Source of the DNA: Parasponia andersonii
Taxonomy: Eukaryota > Streptophyta > Magnoliopsida > Rosales > Cannabaceae
Length of the DNA stretch: 64,000 nucleotides
Direction of reading: 5' to 3'
Assembly: GCA_002914805.1 (NCBI GenBank)
Contig: JXTB01000116.1
Span: 814,117 to 878,116, forward strand
The notes below the pieces were generated by a model, which saw only the letters and a program-made list of their open reading frames with translations, was not told the origin of the DNA and ran no database searches. How positions within the stretch are numbered: the first letter of the stretch is position 1; each line of letters begins with the position of its first letter. Made by a program: the position numbers and the translations under genes. Positions 10,870 through 22,655 of this stretch are shown piece by piece.

Positions 10870-12210
10870 TGTTATCCCAAGAATAGCTAACCCAAGAGGG
10901 GGTGAATTGGGTTTTTAAGACTTTTACAAACTTTTTGAATTAAGCAACAAGATTGAGCAAATAATGAATGGATCAAGTAAAAAAAGCAAATAAATAAGCA
11001 TAATATCAAAGTAAATAAATTAAAGAGATAAGGATAGAGAGATTGCAAATGCTATTTTTACGAGGTTCGACAAATACGACGGTTTGCCTATGTCCCTGAC
11101 TATCCACTACTTGCTTAGAACTTTTCACTATCAAATCAAGATTATAGGCATTACCGATCCCTTGTACAACTAGAGTGATTTCTTCTTAGGCACATCCACG
11201 CCTTTACAATAGTCTTGAATCCAACTCTATTATGCCTAACCACGGATTGTTTAGAATCCGGTGTCAACTTCACCTATACTAGATTGTTTATGGCTCCAGT
11301 GCCAACCTCACCTTTAAATAATGATTTTATGAAAATACAAGTAAACACTTACTCAAAGAATCATCTCTCAAAGAAATAATACAAGATAAGCTTAGGTGAT
11401 TTGAGAACAATGCACAAATAAGGCTCTAGGAATGACTCAAATAGATTTGAAAGTTAAAGTAGAGTAAAAAAGAGCATTTTGCACTTAGAAACTGATTGGG
11501 TATCAATATAGGTTCGTATTCTTTTATTCTAAGTCATCAAACTTGGCTTTATTTAAAGGTATCTTCAAAAACTAGCCATTTTCGACCATTGGTAACTTGC
11601 TGCCAAAATTTTAGTCAACCAAAAAACTAGCCGTTTGAGTCTGACATGCCAGTTCAGCTTTAACGGTCATTTTTTACCGTTTTTTTGGTCGATTAAGCCT
11701 GGTTGACCAAAATTGGTTAGAAATCTATTTTTGGTTTCTTTGAACCAATTTTTGGTCGTTCTTAAAACTTTTTTTTTCCAGATCATTTTTAACATTAAAA
11801 AATATACTTTTGAGAATATTTAGGCTAGATTTTTGAGAATATTTAGGCTAGATTAAAAATGATATCTATTTTCAAACTATTAAGAATTAATGGATTTAAA
11901 ATTTAGCTAATTCTTTAAAGATTTGTTTGAAAATTTATTTGAAAGATTTTTGAGCCATATCAAAGGGAATATTCTGTGCAATGTAATAAATCAAGTACAA
12001 GACTAGGAAATAAATTTTAATCTATTTAGACTTGGTCTTGAATCTTAATTTTTCACATTCATCTTCAACCTTCGAGATCTTTCAATGATGCGCTATTCTT
12101 GAGGACTTCATTTCTTGAGTTTTATCAATTTCTTTTTCAACTTCATAACTATAAACTCAAGCCAGTTATTAATAACTAAATCACATGCTTGTTATTATCA
12201 AAATAAGACA
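10870..12210 (-). mobile_element. LTR of the SIRE-like copia element (1341 bp)
   Basis: On the minus strand it runs from TGTCTTATTTTG to GGGATAACA, next to the primer-binding site, so it is the 5' LTR. A small tandem duplication sits at about 11814-11858 (GAGAATATTTAGGCTAGATT twice). The right end abuts sequence of an Athila-like LTR. The partner LTR is missing, so no insertion date can be read. Confidence 0.75.
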
Positions 12211-12799
12211 AGATTGAAAGCCACATAGGTCAATAATTGAGAGGGGAATTTTGGCTTTTCATGTGAAGCTGAGGCTAAACTAAGGCAATTTCAATCATTT
12301 GTGAGGAAAGACGAACAAATGAATGGCTAAACAGTGTTAGCAATGCCAGAATGGAAGACGCTTGACAGAGCTGGATGCTACAACACCAAATTGGCACCAC
12401 AACGCTAAAAGTTCCAAAGAACTGGTGCTGTGGCACCGTGGCATCAATGCCATAGCACCATAGAACCACTTGCATGGCGCCTCGATGCCATGACATTAAT
12501 ATTATAGCATCGTGGCACCATTTGTGACGCCATCTCCTAGGTATTGTGGCATCGTAGAGCCACATTACGGCACTACAATGCCACCTATTTGACTGTCTTG
12601 GCGCCGTGGCACCAAATTTGGTGCCATAGTGCTAGAAAGTGCCGACATGTTGCAGAATTTTAGGATTGTAGTCGTTTTACTTCTCAATGCAATATCAAGG
12701 ATTTCAAAATCAAGAACCACCACTATAAGAGAAGAAGGCATCTATGGAGGAGATACTCATGCAATACATTACAATGAATGAATAAAACCTCCAAAATCA

Positions 12800-14342
12800 A
12801 GTAGTTACTATAAGAACCTTAGAGATACAACTAGGCCAATTAGCCAATACCTTAACCAACCGGCCTCAAGAAGTGTTACCAAGTAATACTGAGGTAAATC
12901 CAAGAAATGAGGGCAAAGAGCACTGTAATGCCATCACACTGAGAAGTAGGAAGAAGTTAATGAAAAATGTTGAGAAGTCTACTTCTCCCTCGAAGCCAGT
13001 GGTTGAAGAAGTTATCAAGGAAGAACAAGCCAAAGGGTATGATGGAAAGAAGCTAATCAAAGAAGTAGATACTGATGGTCCCTCAATATCAAAGCCATGT
13101 TCTTACAACCTACCCTTTCCTTTTCCTCAACGATTCCAGAAGAAAAAGCTTGACCAACCATTCTCCAAGTTCTCAGAAGTGTTCAAACAATTGCACATCA
13201 ACATCCTCTTCACCAAAGTACTTGAGCAAATACTGAGCTATGTTAAGTTCATAAAGGAGATCCTTTCCAAGAAAAGGAGATTGAGGGAATATGAAACCAT
13301 TGCTCTCGTGGAGGAGTGCAGTGTAATTCTTCAAAACAAGCTTCCTCCTAAGCTCGAGGATTCAGGAAGCTTCAACATTCCTTGGACTATTGGCGATCAC
13401 TTCATCAGTAAGGCATTATATGATTTGGGAGCTAGTGTCAATTTGATGCCATTCTTTGTATTTCAAAAGCTTAGTTTAGGTGAGGCGAGATCTACTATAG
13501 CTATGCTCCATTTTGCGGATCGATCAATCAAGTATCCAAGGAGAATTATTAAGAATGTGCTCGTGAAGGTGGATAAGTTATTCTTCCCTGCAGATTTCTT
13601 GTTCTTGACATAGAGGAAGATGAAAATCTTCCAATTATCCTTGGAAAACCATTCTTAGGGACTGATAAGACGGTCATTAAATATGTACAAAGGAAAACTT
13701 ACTATGAGGGTGGAGGATCAAATTATATCCTTTAATGTGCTCATAAAGGTAGATTCTCTAAGTAGCATCGATGATTGTTATAGAGTGGACTTGGTAAAAG
13801 AGAGTATTAAAGACAATTCCTTGAAGGAAGCTTCATTGATCTTATTTTTCATCTTATTGAGGTAGAAGCAAAGAAAGCTCAAGAGAACACCAGTGTTGTG
13901 GAAGCCCCCATAATTTTCCTTTAAGTCCAATCCTTCAATTAAAGTTATGATGCCTTCACTCTTATCTTCCAATTGTCACAAACCTGATAAGAAGGATAAG
14001 AGGAAGTGGAATACCAAGAAGAAAAAGGATGGTGATCATCACTTTGAATCAGAACCAAGAGGCATTCTTGGTTCGTCTTGTCTAAAACTCTTCCCGGATA
14101 AGCTCAAGGAAAGATGGCCGGCGCCATTTGAAGAGACTGATGTGTCTTCATACGGTGCAACTAGAAGAATCAAAGTGAATATTCAAAAGCTTAAAGAGAC
14201 TGATGTGTCTTCATACGGTGCAACTAGAAGAATCAAAGCAAACATTCAAAAGCTCAAGGAGTACCCAGGAAAAGATCTTGATCATGCTAAATCTTCCATT
14301 ACCTCACCCAATCCTCTATTAGGATTGGCAACATCAAGTTAG
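12800..14342 (+). pseudogene. Athila-like gag C-terminus and aspartic protease, broken
   Basis: The reading starts with QLANTLTNRPQEVLPSNTEV just before 12873, continues in 12873-13613, and shifts frame afterwards. The gag end has GKEHCNAITLRS. The protease part has FIKEILSKKRRLREYETIAL, EECSVILQNKLPPKLEDSG, FNIPWTIGDHF, the active-site-like LYDLGASVNLMP, LHFADRSIKYPRRII and VLVKVDKLFFPADF. These are family-specific wordings of the Athila/Tat gypsy clade. A stop at 13611-13613 and shifts after it break the frame. At 14133-14258 a 63 bp in-frame duplication repeats the 21 residues that begin ETDVSSYGATRR. The tail at about 14347-14380 (AACAAGCACTACTTGGGAGGTAACC) matches the post-pol wording of Athila elements, which shows that pol was deleted. 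Confidence 0.8.
14133..14258 (+). repeat. 63 bp in-frame tandem duplication
   Basis: GAGACTGATGTGTCTTCATA begins both units (14133 and 14196). Period 63 bp, with four differences near the 3' end of the unit. Confidence 0.9.
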
Positions 14343-14480
14343 GGATGTTAAACAAGCACTACTTGGGAGGTAACCTAAGAATATTAATAAAGAGGGAAGC
14401 ATATTTGGAAGTTTTTAATATGTTTATTTTGAAGACAAGTGATGAAAGTGTTGATGGAAGGACTAAATTTGCTGAAAAAT

Positions 14481-16097
14481 AAAGTGTTGTAGGCATTTTT
14501 GGTGCCCCAACGCTATTCTAAGGCGCCAAAACTAGAAACTTGGCACTGTAGGACCAAATAATGGTGCCCCAGCGCCAATTTTGGCACTGTGACGCCCCTA
14601 GCTAGGAAAAAAAATTAAAAGTTTGACTTTTTTTTTCCAAGTAATGACGCCCTGGCGCCACCAGCAAGAAAAAAAAACTTACCACTATTTGACACCATTA
14701 CCGCTATCATTGCACCTTCAAGGCTGACTTAGCGACTTTCAATCAGGTAAGTACTTATTCCTCATTACTATTTTATTTTTAGTGCATTTGAAACAATGTA
14801 CATTTTAAGTTTGTGGGGAGTGTCTAGCACTTACCTACTTATGTCTTCATGAACATCTTAATTAGTTAAACTTTTAAACTATTTTCCCTGTATTTTATTT
14901 TGGTTATTCAGTTTCTTTCTTTCTTTCATAGTTTGTTTTTATATTTGATTGTGTGTTGTTTGGAGCTTTTGATAGAGGTTAGCAATCGATGATATTTTTG
15001 TGAGTTTGTATGAATTAACTCTTTAGAAATATTTAGTGTCATGACTATTTGAGTGCTTAAATCTTTTGTGGTTTTACTTTATAAACACCTGTTGAACACA
15101 TTTTGCAAATAGTTATGAGCATTTAGCCTTGAATTGCTTAGAGTAGTTTTATGCTTTTGGCTTAGAAAATTATTTTGAGTCTCTTGTCATCTTAGGATCC
15201 GTTTAATTGTCAATCGAGGCAAAATCCTAAGTACCATGAAAATTGAAGAAATGACATAGGCAATTTTTAGACCGATTGAGCCTTTCAAGCCTACTCTTTA
15301 AATGTGATATCCTCAGTCACCTCCTTTGACCCAATTTTTTAGCTGTTTTCATTTTTGTATGCTAATAAACTCTTCTTACCAAGAAATATTTTCCCAAAAT
15401 ATCTAATTTCACGTCATAGATGCTTGAAAGTAAATTTTAAACTTGTGATGAAGTATGAACAGTTTAAGAAAAATGAAAAGTGGGAAATCTTTTTGAAGGG
15501 AGAAGTTTGGCTACCAATTGGTGGTAAAAAAAAAAAAGAAAAATAGGTCAAAAAGTAAGTTTAAGGGAAATTTCTACGGTATGCTTGAAAGGGTTATATT
15601 CATTAAGCAAAAAAAAGAAAAATAGACATTCATAATGTGAATAAGCCTAAATGATACCATTCCATATACCCGTAACCAAGCCTTGTAATAGAAGCCGATT
15701 AAAAGACCTATTAATCTTCGATTTAGTGCTATTCTACATTAGTAGAGATTGACATGAAAAGTGGGCTTACGAGATAACTACCTTACTTTTATTGAGATAG
15801 TTCTTAGTGTGTATTCTAAGTCTTCATAAAGTGAACCAAATATGAAGCGTTAAATGTGAATAACTATTATACACACACGAAAAGAGTTGACAACAAAACA
15901 AAACTACTAGCAGAATTGAAATTCTAAACAATTGTGATGCTTTTAATTTCCTCTGAGTTATATGTTTTTTAGAGAGTGTTGAGACAAGGTTGACCTTGTT
16001 CAAAAGATTTTATTTTTGTATTGTTTTAGTTATTTCCTACTTATTCATTTTCATTATCTTAGCTCAAGGATGAGCTTTAGCTTAAGTTTGTAGGAAT
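14481..16097. other. Athila 3' non-coding region
   Basis: No gene here. The stretch begins with GGCGCC-rich sequence (14495-14665) like that in the LTRs, then becomes AT-rich. By position it is the non-coding region between deleted pol and 3' LTR of the Athila-like element. Large 3' non-coding regions are usual in that clade. Confidence 0.5.
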
Positions 16098-16864
16098 TTG
16101 GTAAGCGTATTTTATACTTATCTTTACTATTGTTTCGAGCTTAAAAATTGTTCGTCTTTGAGCTCTTTTTACTTTTTTGTTATTTTTTATGCATATTTCA
16201 GGTAAGAGGTCATTGAGAGGAGAATTCTGACTTTTCAAGCGAAACCGAGGCTAAACTAAGATAATTTTGTTCATTTGCGAGCAAAGACGGATGAACAAAT
16301 AGCTCAACAGTGTTAGCAGTGCTAGAATGGAAGAAACTCAGCAAAACTGAGCACCGCAGCGCCAGTTCTCTGAAACTGTGACGTCGTAACATCAACATTG
16401 TGGTACATAGTACCACTTAATGGCACCGTGACGCCATCTCCTGGGGATTATGGCACAGCAGCGCCATATCATGAAATCAGTACTAAGTGTTAAGGAAAGT
16501 ATACTATGAGTTGTAGAAACGTGAAATGTACCCTGTCACATTGGCTAGTTATAATGCTTTTATCATGATTATTACTAGATCGGTGCAAGAGAAATATTGC
16601 CTTTCCGCTATCCTTTTATCATGATTATAAGGATTTAACTTACGTAAATGACATGAATTTTAAAAACCATCTAAGCCTTTGACTATTGTATTCTTTTCTG
16701 TTTTGTTTCATTTTGGTTTATCATTCCTTTTCCTTTTTGTTTTTTAATAATGACGGAACTGATTTTTATGCCAAATCAACAAACTATATCTCTTTCTACT
16801 CATTTTGGTGCAACTCAATGGTTTAATCCAGTAATGTTTTCTTTGATTTTCTGGTTGATTCAGT

Positions 16865-17125
16865 ATAGCTTAAGCAGAAGTCTTGGTAGTGTGTGTGATA
16901 TTTTTCTTTAAATTTATAGTAAATAGTGGTCATTAGTTAAGCTCCACTTTTTTTAGCCAACTGAAGCTAGCTCAATTAGTCCAAAGTTTTAGAAATGTGC
17001 GTATAAGTTTGGAAGTCAGAGGTTCTAACCTTGGTAGTACGTGTGTATGATATTTTCCTTTAAATTTATAGTAAGTAGTGGTCATTAGTTAAGTTCCATA
17101 TTTTTTTTAAAAAAAAAAATACAGT
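16865..17125 (+). mobile_element. SINE-like pair: 5'-truncated copy followed by a longer copy
   Basis: The longer copy (about 16960-17125) has a tRNA-like A box (TAGCTCAATTAGTCC) and, 50 bp on, a B box-like AGAGGTTCTAACC. These are the pol III promoter parts of a tRNA-derived SINE. Its 3' part, CTTGGTAGT-GTGTGTATGATATT to AAGTTCCATATTTTTTTT (17029-17107), is repeated just upstream at 16881-16955 without the boxes. That fits a 5'-truncated copy. The family is not identified. Confidence 0.45.
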
Positions 17126-18502
17126 TTAAAGAAAAAAGTCAGATTTCCCATGTTTTTGGTGTAACTCAGTTTTTTTTTTTTTTTTTTCTAGTTTGGAATT
17201 TATTCTACCAAAAACATTGTGTCATATTCATCAATGAGACAAATACAAGTTAACAATTTAGAGGGTTATGTTGTGATTTAACTAAGGTAGTTAATTATCA
17301 TATCAACAATACTATTTGATTAGTACCTATCATATTATTGGAATTGTTGTAGAGTTTTAAGTGGGTAGTAATTTTATTTAAAAAGGAGTTATCAATTTTT
17401 GTACCAAAATTTTAATATTAATATATATAATATGAGATTTGTAACAACTTAATTAGTAATAATATTTATTCTATTTGTAGTAAGTATTAGCACACCAATT
17501 AAACGGTGACAATTTACATGATATATGTATTGATATAAAAAATTTGATACAAAAATTAAGACATATAATGCTATCTGTCTAAAAAAAAATGAAATTATGA
17601 TTCAAAGTAGAATTCATATTACTTAAAATTAATAAATAATTATTAATTAGGGAACTCATATTTGGATTCTTCTTCTTTATCATTCTTTCTTCTATGGATT
17701 CCTTTTCCTCTGCCTTTTCCGTGTAAGTCTGCTTTTAAAAGCAATCTCTATATTTTGAAAATCTTGGGTTTTATGGATAAGATTGAAGTGTTACTACTGC
17801 ATGCGTTGGATCAATAGCAATCAAGTCGTTTCATACAGGTGCGCCGAAATCAACACTTTAAATCACTTTCACTTGCCAAATATTGTCAAACACGTGTTAG
17901 ACTTTATATCACACATTCACAAATGAGGTCTTGTAGTAGTTGATGGTACACGTAGTTTACTCGACTTATATCACCATAGGTGATGCAAGAGTGGTTTAAT
18001 ATATTGACCTGAACAGAATCCTCGTTTAATCTTTTACCGAGTGAGTGATCATTAGTCGTGTTAAAATAAGCCGACACGGACGCTTATAAGCAAGGTTGAA
18101 AATTTTGATGTCGACAAAGTTGTCCAAATTTTAATTTAGATATCCACGAATATTTTAATTATAATTAAATTATAATTTATAAGTTAAGCTAAAATGACAC
18201 GACAAGTAAATGTGTTAGAAAAATTAGTAATAATTGATTTACAAAGGAAGTTTTACAATTAAATTTATCAAGGTGTGTTTTTTTACTGTAACATTTCTTT
18301 TAATTTTAGTTAAAAACGTCAAATGTATCCTATCATATTGGCTTAGTAATCGTTAATGAATATGACTGAGCACGAAAATTAGCAAGAATGATTATCAAAA
18401 AGAAATAAATAAATAAAACAACATTAAAAGCGAGCATGATTACACATGTAATTATGCTAATTAGACGAAGCTCTTCTCAATATACCTAATTCTGATCCCA
18501 AA
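17126..18502. promoter_or_regulatory. AT-rich upstream region of RLK1
   Basis: No gene is seen. A W-box core TTGACC lies at 18004-18009, about 490 bp before the RLK1 ATG; W-boxes bind WRKY factors in defence promoters. A single W-box is weak evidence. No convincing TATA box can be fixed without a transcript start. Confidence 0.3.
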
Positions 18503-21500
18503 ATGAAAGCTATATCAAGATCTTTCAATTGTTTCCTTCTTTCCCTTCTCTCATGTATGAACTTGATTCATCATGATCAAGCTTCCCTCAGCTATGTTCT
18601 TGGTCAAAAAGAGTCAGACAAGCTCGCGTTACTAGCTGTCAAGAATCAGATAATTCGAGATCCTTTTGGAGTCACGAGCTCTTGGAATGAGTCTCTCCAT
18701 TTTTGCATGTGGCAGGGTGTTTCATGCAGCCAGAGACACCAAAGAGTAATACAACTGAATTTAAGGTCATTGAGTATGGTAGGCTACATACATTCTTCCA
18801 TTGGGAACCTTACTTTTCTCCGAGTTATTGATCTCTCAAACAACAGTTTCCAAGGAGAAGTACCCCAAGAAATCGGCCACTTGTTTCGATTGCGAGAAAT
18901 AGCATTGGCAAACAACTCTTTGAGGGGACAAATACCGTCTAGTTTGTCAAACTGTTCAAGTTTGAGAATCCTAGACTTGAGTTACAACAAGTTCACTGGG
19001 GTAATTCCTTTCCAACTCGGATTTCTCTCAAAGTTGGAGCGACTACATATTAAGAACAGCAATTTAAAAGGAAGCATTCCCCCTCATATGGGGAATATTT
19101 CAACTCTTCTTGAAATTTCAATGAGGTCCAACCTGTTGGAGGGAGAGATTCCAGAATCACTAGGCCAACTGAAGAGCTTAACTATTCTTAGTGTTGGGAA
19201 CAATATGCTTTCAGGTACTATCCCTCAGTCCATCTATAATCTTTCGAATCTTAGTTTGTTATCTCTTTGTGAAAATGAATTTCAAGGAAGTTTTCCCCAT
19301 AACATAGGCCTCACTCTCCCGAATATCCAATATTTCAATGTGTGGGAAAACCAGTTTAGTGGATCAATTCCAGTTTCATTCTCAAATACTTCAAAACTCT
19401 TGGTATTTGATATTAGCAACAACAAATTCTTTGGAAAGGTTCCTAGGATTTTTGAAAATCAGGAGAAACTTTGGTATCTAAGAATGGCTGATAATGATCT
19501 TGGATCTAGTGGAACCGATGATCTGTACTTCCTCACCCCTTTGGCCAATTGTAGCAATCTGAAAGTGCTTGAATTTTCTGGATGTAACTTTGGTGGTGTG
19601 TTGCCCAGTTCCCTAGGAAACCTCTCTGCTAAACTTGAATCTCTAGAACTAGAAGAAAACCAGATTTCAGGAGTTATTCCCTCCAGTATTGGAAATCTAA
19701 TAAGTTTAAATGCATTGTTTATGTATGACAATAAGCTCAAAGGCACTCTCCCTGCAACCATTGGAAGGCTTCATAAGTTGGAAACACTGGACCTGCATAA
19801 TAATGAATTATATGGGGAAATTCCTTCTTTCTTTGAAAATCTGACTCTGTTGAATGAGCTTCGGTTAGATGAGAACAATTTTCATGGAAGCATCCCTTCA
19901 AGTCTTGGAATGTGCCAAAACTTGCTCTTGTTGAACCTTTCTAGTAATTCCCTCAATGGTACCATTCCTAAAGATGTTATTGGGCTATCATCATTGTCAA
20001 AGTCCCTAAATCTGTCTAGAAATCATTTGACTGGTTCTTTACCCTGGCAAGTAGGTGAGTTAAAGAATCTTGTTGAATTGGATGTTTCCACAAACGAGTT
20101 GTCTGGCGATATTCCTAGCAGCCTTGGGGATTGTACAATCTTAGAAAGACTTTATATGGATCATAACAACTTTGAAGGAGCCATTCCAGGAACTTTGTAC
20201 TCATTGAAAGGTATTGAAGAAATAGATTTATCACACAACAAGCTGTCTGGGCATATCTCAAAGGACTTGGCTAAGTTAACCTTCTTGTCAAAATTGAATC
20301 TTTCTTTCAATGATCTAGAAGGTGAGGTGCCAATAGGTGGTGTTTTCAGTAATTTTAGTGAAGTTTCAATTGCTGGGAATGACAAGCTTTGTGGGGGCGC
20401 ACCTAAGTTAGAATTAGCAGCATGCTCTAGAAAACAAATTAAAGTCCAGCTGATAATTTCCATAGTATGTGTCCTTCTAGTAGTATGTCTTTTAGTATTT
20501 GTCTTCATCTATTGTTGGCTTAAGAAGAAGAAAAGGCAGTCTTTAAAAGCTTTTGAGAACGACCCACTAGTAAATATTTCATATGGAGAGCTTCTAAAAG
20601 CAACTAATGGTTTCTCACCAAACAATATGATTGGAGAAGGTGGCTTTGGCTCGGTATACAAAGGAATACTTGAACCACATAAAAAGCTTATAGCAGTGAA
20701 AGTCTTCAGCCTTGAAAACAGAGAAGCTTCCAAGAGTTTCATGGCAGAATGTGAAATTCTAAGAAATGTCCGACACCGTAATCTTGTGAAGATCATAACT
20801 GCTTGCTCGGGTGTTGATTACCAAGGTAATGATTTCAAGGCGCTTGCATATGAATTCATGCCAAATGGGAGTTTGGAAGATTGGTTGCACTCAGATCCAA
20901 CAAAAAGTGGGGAACAAAGAAAGAGTTTGACCTTGTCTCAAAGGTTGAATGTAGTGATTGACGTGGCGTCTGCTTTGGATTATCTTCATAACCATAATGA
21001 ATCACCTATCATACATTGTGACCTGAAACCAAGTAACATTCTTCTTGACAAAGACATGACTGCCCATGTTGGTGATTTTGGTTTGTCAAGGCTTGCTGCT
21101 GAACACAGTTTTCAAGTACCCGAGAATCACACAAGCTCTATTGGGATAAAGGGTACTATTGGATATGCAGCTCCAGGTAACTGTTCCATTTTTTCCTTTA
21201 TGTACTAATTTTCTATTTGTTTTCTTAGGCACGCAATGGTTTACAATAAGATGAAAATTGATCACTTTTGACCAAACTTCAGATTTTAATAAGAAAAAAG
21301 CCGAAAGAGAAGGTATATTAAATCAACTAGAGTCTAATTTGCAGAATATGGCATGGGAAGCAAGGTGACAACTCAAGGAGATGTGTATAGCTTTGGTATC
21401 CTCTTACTGGAGATCTTCACAGCGAAAAGGCCTACTGATGCCGGCTTCAAAGACGGATTGAATTTGAACCAATTTGTCAAAATGGCTTTACCAGAAAGAG

Positions 21501-21730
21501 TGATGGACATAGTTGAGTATGGACTTGTTTCCGGTGAAGAGGAGGAAAGAACAACTAGCAGCAACACATTGTTGCAAACAAGAAGAGACAAGATACATGA
21601 GTGCCTAGTTTCTATGCTCAAAGTTGGAGTAATGTGTTCGGAGTTATTACCAATAAAAAGGATAAAAATCCATGATGCTCTCAATAAACTGCATGACACT
21701 CGAAAGCTGCTCCTTAAAGATGGGAGGTAG
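18503..21730 (+). CDS. RLK1: LRR receptor-like kinase, subfamily XII, non-RD
   Basis: Two exons, 18503-21176 and 21345-21730 (intron GT...AG, phase 1, splitting the Glu of APEYGMGS), give 1019 residues. The parts in order are: a hydrophobic signal peptide (1-28); a leucine-rich N-cap with the paired cysteines of CMWQGVSC; about 22 LRRs of the LxxNxLxGxIP type; a transmembrane helix (about 650-673) followed by KKKKR; then a Ser/Thr kinase. Its glycine loop GEGGFGSVYKG is near 709 and the AVKVF lysine near 731. The catalytic loop HCDLKPSNILLD is near 837 and GDFGLSR near 856. Cys before Asp makes it a non-RD kinase, typical of pattern-recognition receptors such as EFR, FLS2 and Xa21. The layout matches the At3g47570/EFR group. 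The ligand is unknown. No break is seen. The GGTAG at the stop could be a lost or used splice donor (compare RLK3). Confidence 0.93.
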
Positions 21731-21824
21731 AGGACTAATGTTTAAATTCGAGTCAGTCTTTGAAATCAAGGCCAGTCTAGTTTTTCCAACCAAAAAGAAA
21801 GAGTTTACTAGCTTGGTTTTTCTG

Positions 21825-22655
21825 NNNNNNNNNNNNNNNNNNNNNNNNNNNNNNNNNNNNNNNNNNNNNNNNNNNNNNNNNNNNNNNNNNNNNNNNNNNN
21901 NNNNNNNNNNNNNNNNNNNNNNNNNNNNNNNNNNNNNNNNNNNNNNNNNNNNNNNNNNNNNNNNNNNNNNNNNNNNNNNNNNNNNNNNNNNNNNNNNNNN
22001 NNNNNNNNNNNNNNNNNNNNNNNNNNNNNNNNNNNNNNNNNNNNNNNNNNNNNNNNNNNNNNNNNNNNNNNNNNNNNNNNNNNNNNNNNNNNNNNNNNNN
22101 NNNNNNNNNNNNNNNNNNNNNNNNNNNNNNNNNNNNNNNNNNNNNNNNNNNNNNNNNNNNNNNNNNNNNNNNNNNNNNNNNNNNNNNNNNNNNNNNNNNN
22201 NNNNNNNNNNNNNNNNNNNNNNNNNNNNNNNNNNNNNNNNNNNNNNNNNNNNNNNNNNNNNNNNNNNNNNNNNNNNNNNNNNNNNNNNNNNNNNNNNNNN
22301 NNNNNNNNNNNNNNNNNNNNNNNNNNNNNNNNNNNNNNNNNNNNNNNNNNNNNNNNNNNNNNNNNNNNNNNNNNNNNNNNNNNNNNNNNNNNNNNNNNNN
22401 NNNNNNNNNNNNNNNNNNNNNNNNNNNNNNNNNNNNNNNNNNNNNNNNNNNNNNNNNNNNNNNNNNNNNNNNNNNNNNNNNNNNNNNNNNNNNNNNNNNN
22501 NNNNNNNNNNNNNNNNNNNNNNNNNNNNNNNNNNNNNNNNNNNNNNNNNNNNNNNNNNNNNNNNNNNNNNNNNNNNNNNNNNNNNNNNNNNNNNNNNNNN
22601 NNNNNNNNNNNNNNNNNNNNNNNNNNNNNNNNNNNNNNNNNNNNNNNNNNNNNNN
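21825..22655. other. Assembly gap (831 N)
   Basis: A run of N replaces the start of RLK2. By comparison with RLK1, about 570 coding bases (signal peptide, N-cap, first LRRs) should lie here. The gap may hide the boundary between two near-identical tandem genes, where assemblers often fail. Open frames drawn through the Ns are meaningless. Confidence 1.

Larger units (their letters stand above)
6037..12210 (-). mobile_element. Ty1-copia retrotransposon, SIRE-like, decayed, one LTR
   Basis: Reading from right to left there is an LTR (10870-12210), a tRNA-iMet primer-binding site (10856-10867), then gag, protease, integrase, reverse transcriptase and RNase H in the copia order. The RNase H side ends at 6037 against a truncated LTR of another family, so the 3' end and second LTR are gone. 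All coding parts carry stops and frameshifts. The long LTR, the gag motifs (IFTRFTSIINYLGTLGK, KILRSLPR, SLMTYEIL) and the LTR start TGTCTTATTTTGATAATAAC suggest the SIRE/Maximus lineage. That lineage call is inferred from memory of the family, not from an alignment. Confidence 0.85.
12228..16500 (+). mobile_element. Ty3-gypsy (Athila-like) element, internally deleted
   Basis: Two direct repeats flank an internal region with gag-protease: 12228 to about 12650, and 16204 to about 16480. They share GAGG-GAATT-TG, GAGGCTAAACTAAG, AACAGTGTTAGCA-TGC and GTGACGCCATCTCCT. Both carry the GGCGCC/GGCACC-rich wording common in Athila LTRs. The right LTR probably starts near 16098 (GGTAAGCGTATTTTATAC), preceded by CTCAAGGATGAGCTTTAGC. 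That wording precedes the 3' LTR in many Athila/Tat elements. The left LTR lacks its start. RT, RNase H and integrase are absent, so this is a non-autonomous deletion derivative. The repeats differ at many sites, so the insertion is old. Confidence 0.75.

Noticed and set aside
12275-12565. Minus-strand frame rich in W and H
   Set aside because: It comes from GGCACC/GCCATG-type repeats in an Athila-like LTR.
19459-20796. Minus-strand open frames inside RLK1 (and similar ones inside RLK2 and RLK3)
   Set aside because: They are shadows of the receptor kinase frames on the opposite strand.
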